A stretch of DNA of 8,620 bases from an uncultured Pleurocapsa sp. (GTDB taxonomy: Bacteria > Cyanobacteriota > Cyanobacteriia > Cyanobacteriales > Xenococcaceae): the NCBI GenBank assembly GCA_937884735.1, contig CAKZYI010000466.1:1-8620 (forward strand), written 5' to 3'. A program made the translations under genes and the position numbers. This document shows positions 6,227 to 8,620 of the stretch, piece after piece; the first letter of the stretch is position 1; each line of letters starts with the position of its first letter. Below the pieces are notes generated by a model, which was not told the DNA's origin, made no database searches, and worked only from the letters and a program-made list of their open reading frames with translations.

Positions 6227-6491
6227 TACACTATAAAGATTATCCCCAAAAAACGTAAGTTGGATTACAATGTTGCCTAAATTACACTACCAACAGCTCT
6301 AATTATGAGGATACATTTTACGACTTATCGGTCTGAATCATACTATTAAAATAATATCAATAAATTCATCACTACCTCTAATGCAATCATTGCCAATATA
6401 TCAGCCGCTTTCGACTATAAATTAAGACTACCTGGCTAATTTACACCCTGGTTGTTGCTGATATCTCTAACGTTTAATTATTAACTTATTC

Positions 6492-8087
6492 ATGAGTAAA
6501 AGAAATCTATTTGCGAAAGAGGCATTAGCTCAAATTCCCAAAATTCTTACATTACTCGATCGCAATCCCCACAGTCCAACTTATGGTTGTTTTGACCGCA
6601 CCTTTTGGCAATATAAAGTAATTGATTTTCCTGCGGGAATGTCTCAAGAGTTTGTTTATCCTTTGGCTTTAGCCTATCATTGCAGTCTACCCGATAATAT
6701 TTTTTATCAGCAGCCCTCTCTCAAAGAATGGGTAGAGGCTGGAATCATGTATGCAGTAAAAAGTAGTCATCCAAATGGTTCATGTGATGATTACTTTCCT
6801 TATGAAAGAGCAGCAGGAGCAGCAGCATTTTCTTTACTAGCATGTATTGAAAGCTATACTATGATGGACTTAGAAAACCCTGTAGCTCTAGAATTCTTTG
6901 GTCGACGAGCAGATTGGCTAGCAGGACATCAAGAAAGCGGACGCTTAACCAATCATCAGGCTTTAATTGTTCTGTGTTTAGAATTATTGGGTAATTTATT
7001 AAAAACTGACCGCTGGGAAACAAAAAAACAGGAGCGTTTAGAACAGGTACTATCTTGGCAAAATTCAGAAGGTTGGTTTATTGAATACGAAGGTTGCGAC
7101 CCTGGATACCATACTCTGACTATTTCTTGTTTAGCTCAAGTATACGAATTAAACCCAGACGAAAGGTTGAAAAAAGCGATCGCCAAAGGAGTAGAATTGG
7201 CTGCTCAATTTATCCACCCCGATGGCTCCTATGGTGGAGAATACACTAGCCGCAATACTTATAATTTCTTTCCTTATGGTTTTGAATTGGTAGGGAAGTG
7301 GCTACCTATCGCTCTAAATATTAACGATCGCTTTTTAATCGGGCTAAAAAATGGTCTAGGCTCTTGTTATGGGGACGATCGCATTATTGGCCATCATACT
7401 TGGAATTATCTCTTAGCTTGGCGCGATTTTGTAACTGTACGCCCTCCTCTCCAACCTCGTCCCCAAGGACGTTTTCATTTAAAAGAAGGGGGGATTTTAA
7501 TAGATCGTCGTGGCGATACGGAATTATATATTGCTTTAAATAAGGGCGGTGTTTTTAAACTATTTCGTGACAATAAACTAATCGTTTCTGATACTCAATT
7601 TTCCTTACTCGTACAACAGGGTAAAAAGCTTAAAAATGCCGTAGGACACTTGGTAGATCGATATCAGGTTGAATTAGACACCAATAAAATTACGATCGCT
7701 GGTAATTTGGGTTGGGCAAAGCAAAAACAAATGAACTCTTTTAATTTAATTGTTTTGCGTCTGGTAATGCAGTCGTTTGGTAGATTTTTTCCCAACTTGA
7801 TTCGCAGTATTTTGCAAAAAATATTAATTACAGGAAAAGAAGTTACACCCTATCAATTTTTTCGTTGCTTGCATTGGCAAGGGGAGCAGTGGCAAGTAGA
7901 AGATAGACTAACAGCAGAATCTTGGTCTGAAGTAGTGTCTGCCGATATTGGTTGCGATCGCACTTCCATTTATGTGGTTATGAGTCGTACTTTTCAGCCA
8001 GGTCAACTTCAGCCTGGGGTAGATTTGCGCGATCTGCTTAGAAATCTCAATTGCGATCAACAGTTGACTTTGAAAAGAAAGTTTTAA
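6492..8087 (+). CDS. Protein of unknown function; helical N-terminal half and beta-rich C-terminal half, resembling polysaccharide-acting toroid/beta-sandwich proteins
   Basis: The 531-residue product has no signal peptide and no convincing long membrane helix (418-445 is the most hydrophobic, but interrupted by charges). Residues 1-310 are mostly helical with aromatic and His/Asn-rich turns: DRNPHSPTYGCFDRTFW (23-39), NHQA (154-157), CDPGYHTL (202-209), DGSYGGEYTSRNTYNFFPYG (244-263) and HHTWNYLLAW (301-310). These lie about 50 residues apart, as in an alpha/alpha toroid. From about 325 the chain turns to short strands (GGILIDRRGDTELYIALNKG, 333-352). This order recalls heparinase II/III-like and related lyases or glycan-processing proteins, sometimes found in exopolysaccharide clusters. 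I know of no characterised homologue, so no reaction is claimed. There is no Shine-Dalgarno before the ATG, and no glycan gene is visible beside it. Two HIP1 octamers (7176, 7954) suggest it is long resident in the genome. Confidence 0.85.
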   Translation: MSKRNLFAKEALAQIPKILTLLDRNPHSPTYGCFDRTFWQYKVIDFPAGMSQEFVYPLALAYHCSLPDNIFYQQPSLKEWVEAGIMYAVKSSHPNGSCDDYFPYERAAGAAAFSLLACIESYTMMDLENPVALEFFGRRADWLAGHQESGRLTNHQALIVLCLELLGNLLKTDRWETKKQERLEQVLSWQNSEGWFIEYEGCDPGYHTLTISCLAQVYELNPDERLKKAIAKGVELAAQFIHPDGSYGGEYTSRNTYNFFPYGFELVGKWLPIALNINDRFLIGLKNGLGSCYGDDRIIGHHTWNYLLAWRDFVTVRPPLQPRPQGRFHLKEGGILIDRRGDTELYIALNKGGVFKLFRDNKLIVSDTQFSLLVQQGKKLKNAVGHLVDRYQVELDTNKITIAGNLGWAKQKQMNSFNLIVLRLVMQSFGRFFPNLIRSILQKILITGKEVTPYQFFRCLHWQGEQWQVEDRLTAESWSEVVSADIGCDRTSIYVVMSRTFQPGQLQPGVDLRDLLRNLNCDQQLTLKRKF

Positions 8088-8139
8088 TTGTTTCTATATT
8101 GGTTAATTTTTATCATAGTTAAATAAAGTAACAATTAAA
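8083..8139. repeat. Perfect 10-bp inverted repeat at the 3' end of the 531-residue protein gene
   Basis: TTTAATTGTT (8083-8092, containing the TAA stop) is perfectly complementary to AACAATTAAA (8130-8139) across a 37-base loop. It may mark the transcript end or protect it, but it is AT-rich and lacks a T-run right after it, so I do not call a terminator. Confidence 0.35.
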
Positions 8140-8195
8140 TTATGCTGATTTTCAAGGTAATAAATAATGACTTTCTATTTTAAAACAATGGTAAT

Positions 8196-8240
8196 TGTTG
8201 TTATTTTATAGAACGAATATTAACAACACTTTGTTATTTT
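8196..8240 (+). promoter_or_regulatory. Mutually exclusive hairpins, attenuator-like
   Basis: TGTTGTTA (8196-8203) can pair with TAACAACA (8221-8228). The same second arm, TAACAA (8221-8226), can instead pair with TTGTTA (8231-8236) around a CACT loop, followed by TTTT (8237-8240). The two folds exclude each other. The first arm overlaps Val-Val codons of a micro-ORF whose product ends in VIVVIL (8167-8211). This looks like an attenuator layout but the pairings are A/U-rich and short, so chance is a real alternative. Confidence 0.25.
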
Positions 8241-8415
8241 CTATATCAATAAAAGAAAATGATAATAAAGCACAATAGATAGAAAAATGACCCTGATACT
8301 TTATTTTACGATAAAAAAGCTTTTTGAGCAAAATAAGCAAAATAGCTGATGTTACAGCTCGAAAATGTTAATATACTAAGTGAGTGAGAGCAAGCCGCAT
8401 CAAGAGGTTAAATAT

Positions 8416-8449
8416 TTTTAAACTAATATTTAATATTAAAGCTTTAAAA
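8416..8449. repeat. AT-rich double palindrome upstream of the last gene
   Basis: TAATATT (8424-8430) and AATATTA (8432-8438) form a perfect palindrome around one T, flanked by the outer complementary pair TTTTAAA (8416-8422) and TTTAAAA (8443-8449). The whole 34 bp could fold as one hairpin or serve as a protein-binding palindrome about 95 bp before the ATG at 8545. Confidence 0.4.
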
Positions 8450-8544
8450 CTATTTTTAACTCCAAATTGCGAGCTAATTAATTTCACAGTAATCGTTAAA
8501 CTATTTCAAAATATATACTAAGAATCCTAACTCAATTAAGTAAA

Positions 8545-8620
8545 ATGACACTAATATTAAACTGGCTCAAAAATAAGCTGATTGAAGGAGAAAACGGAAT
8601 TATTTTCAACGATGGTGATT
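8545..8620 (+). CDS. Start of an unrecognised gene, cut by the right edge
   Basis: An ATG at 8545 opens a frame that stays open for the 25 codons left in the window, beginning MTLILNWLKNKLIEGENG and ending in FNDGD. It is too short to assign to a family. There is no clear Shine-Dalgarno before it. The opposite-strand frames here contain stops, which favours the plus frame. The first five residues repeat those of a micro-ORF 258 bp upstream (8287-8349). Confidence 0.4.
   Translation, partial: MTLILNWLKNKLIEGENGIIFNDGD

Larger units (their letters stand above)
5988..6491. other. Non-coding region between clpP and the 531-residue protein gene
   Basis: I see no convincing gene in these 504 AT-rich bases; all frames are broken by frequent stops. 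The stretch holds a MITE-like inverted-repeat element (6023-6114), a terminator-like hairpin (6117-6158) and an AT-rich hairpin (6191-6226). From 6240 to 6491 I see no strong structure. Just before the downstream gene, TTGCTG at 6455-6460 and TATTAA at 6479-6484 are 18 bases apart, a weak promoter candidate that would give an almost leaderless message. Confidence 0.6.
8088..8544. other. Very AT-rich non-coding leader before the last gene
   Basis: These 457 bases hold no recognisable gene. What can be seen: a set of mutually exclusive hairpins around 8196-8240 overlapping a 14-residue micro-ORF (8167-8211), a 20-residue micro-ORF (8287-8349), a TATACT at 8372-8377 that could be a -10 box, a GC-richer island at about 8381-8408, and a strong AT hairpin at 8416-8449. 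Together they could form a long structured 5' leader for the gene starting at 8545. No tRNA was found. Confidence 0.5.

Overview
The window reads as chromosomal DNA of a cyanobacterium. Nine exact copies of the cyanobacterial HIP1 octamer GCGATCGC are present (starting at 712, 1687, 1754, 3636, 3813, 3872, 5413, 7176, 7954), about nine where well under one is expected by chance. The base composition is AT-rich, and the ClpP, DUF2301 and cyanobacterial-type two-partner-secretion proteins fit this. I cannot fix the genus from the sequence; a filamentous or colonial species with a moderately low-GC genome is the best guess.

Left part (1-3955), all on the minus strand. In transcription order it holds a small six-helix DUF2301 membrane protein, a 494-residue subtilisin-like (S8) protease with a complete catalytic set but no evident signal peptide, and a large secreted beta-helix exoprotein with an N-terminal TPS (filamentous haemagglutinin-type) domain. 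The exoprotein runs off the left edge and is open over all 527 visible codons. The protease and exoprotein genes are 133 bp apart on the same strand, which raises the possibility that the protease processes the exoprotein; this is only an inference.

Middle part (3956-5987), plus strand. A divergent intergenic region leads into two tandem TerD-family genes, whose products are 77% identical by my ungapped count and are separated by 41 bp carrying AACAATT heptamer repeats. A solitary clpP follows 88 bp later. This looks like a stress and protein-quality module. No clpX or clpR lies beside clpP here.

Right part (5988-8620). A 504-bp non-coding stretch holds a 92-bp MITE-like inverted-repeat element and two further hairpins, the first a possible clpP terminator. 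Then comes a 531-residue protein of unknown function whose layout (helical N-terminal half, beta-rich C-terminal half) resembles toroid-plus-beta-sandwich polysaccharide-acting proteins. It is followed by a very AT-rich 457-bp leader with overlapping hairpins and micro-ORFs, and by the first 25 codons of an unrecognised gene cut by the right edge.

No tRNA, rRNA, CRISPR array, transposase gene or clear defence system was found. The most unusual items are the exoprotein/subtilase pair, the MITE-like element, the uncharacterised 531-residue protein and the structured leader at the right end.
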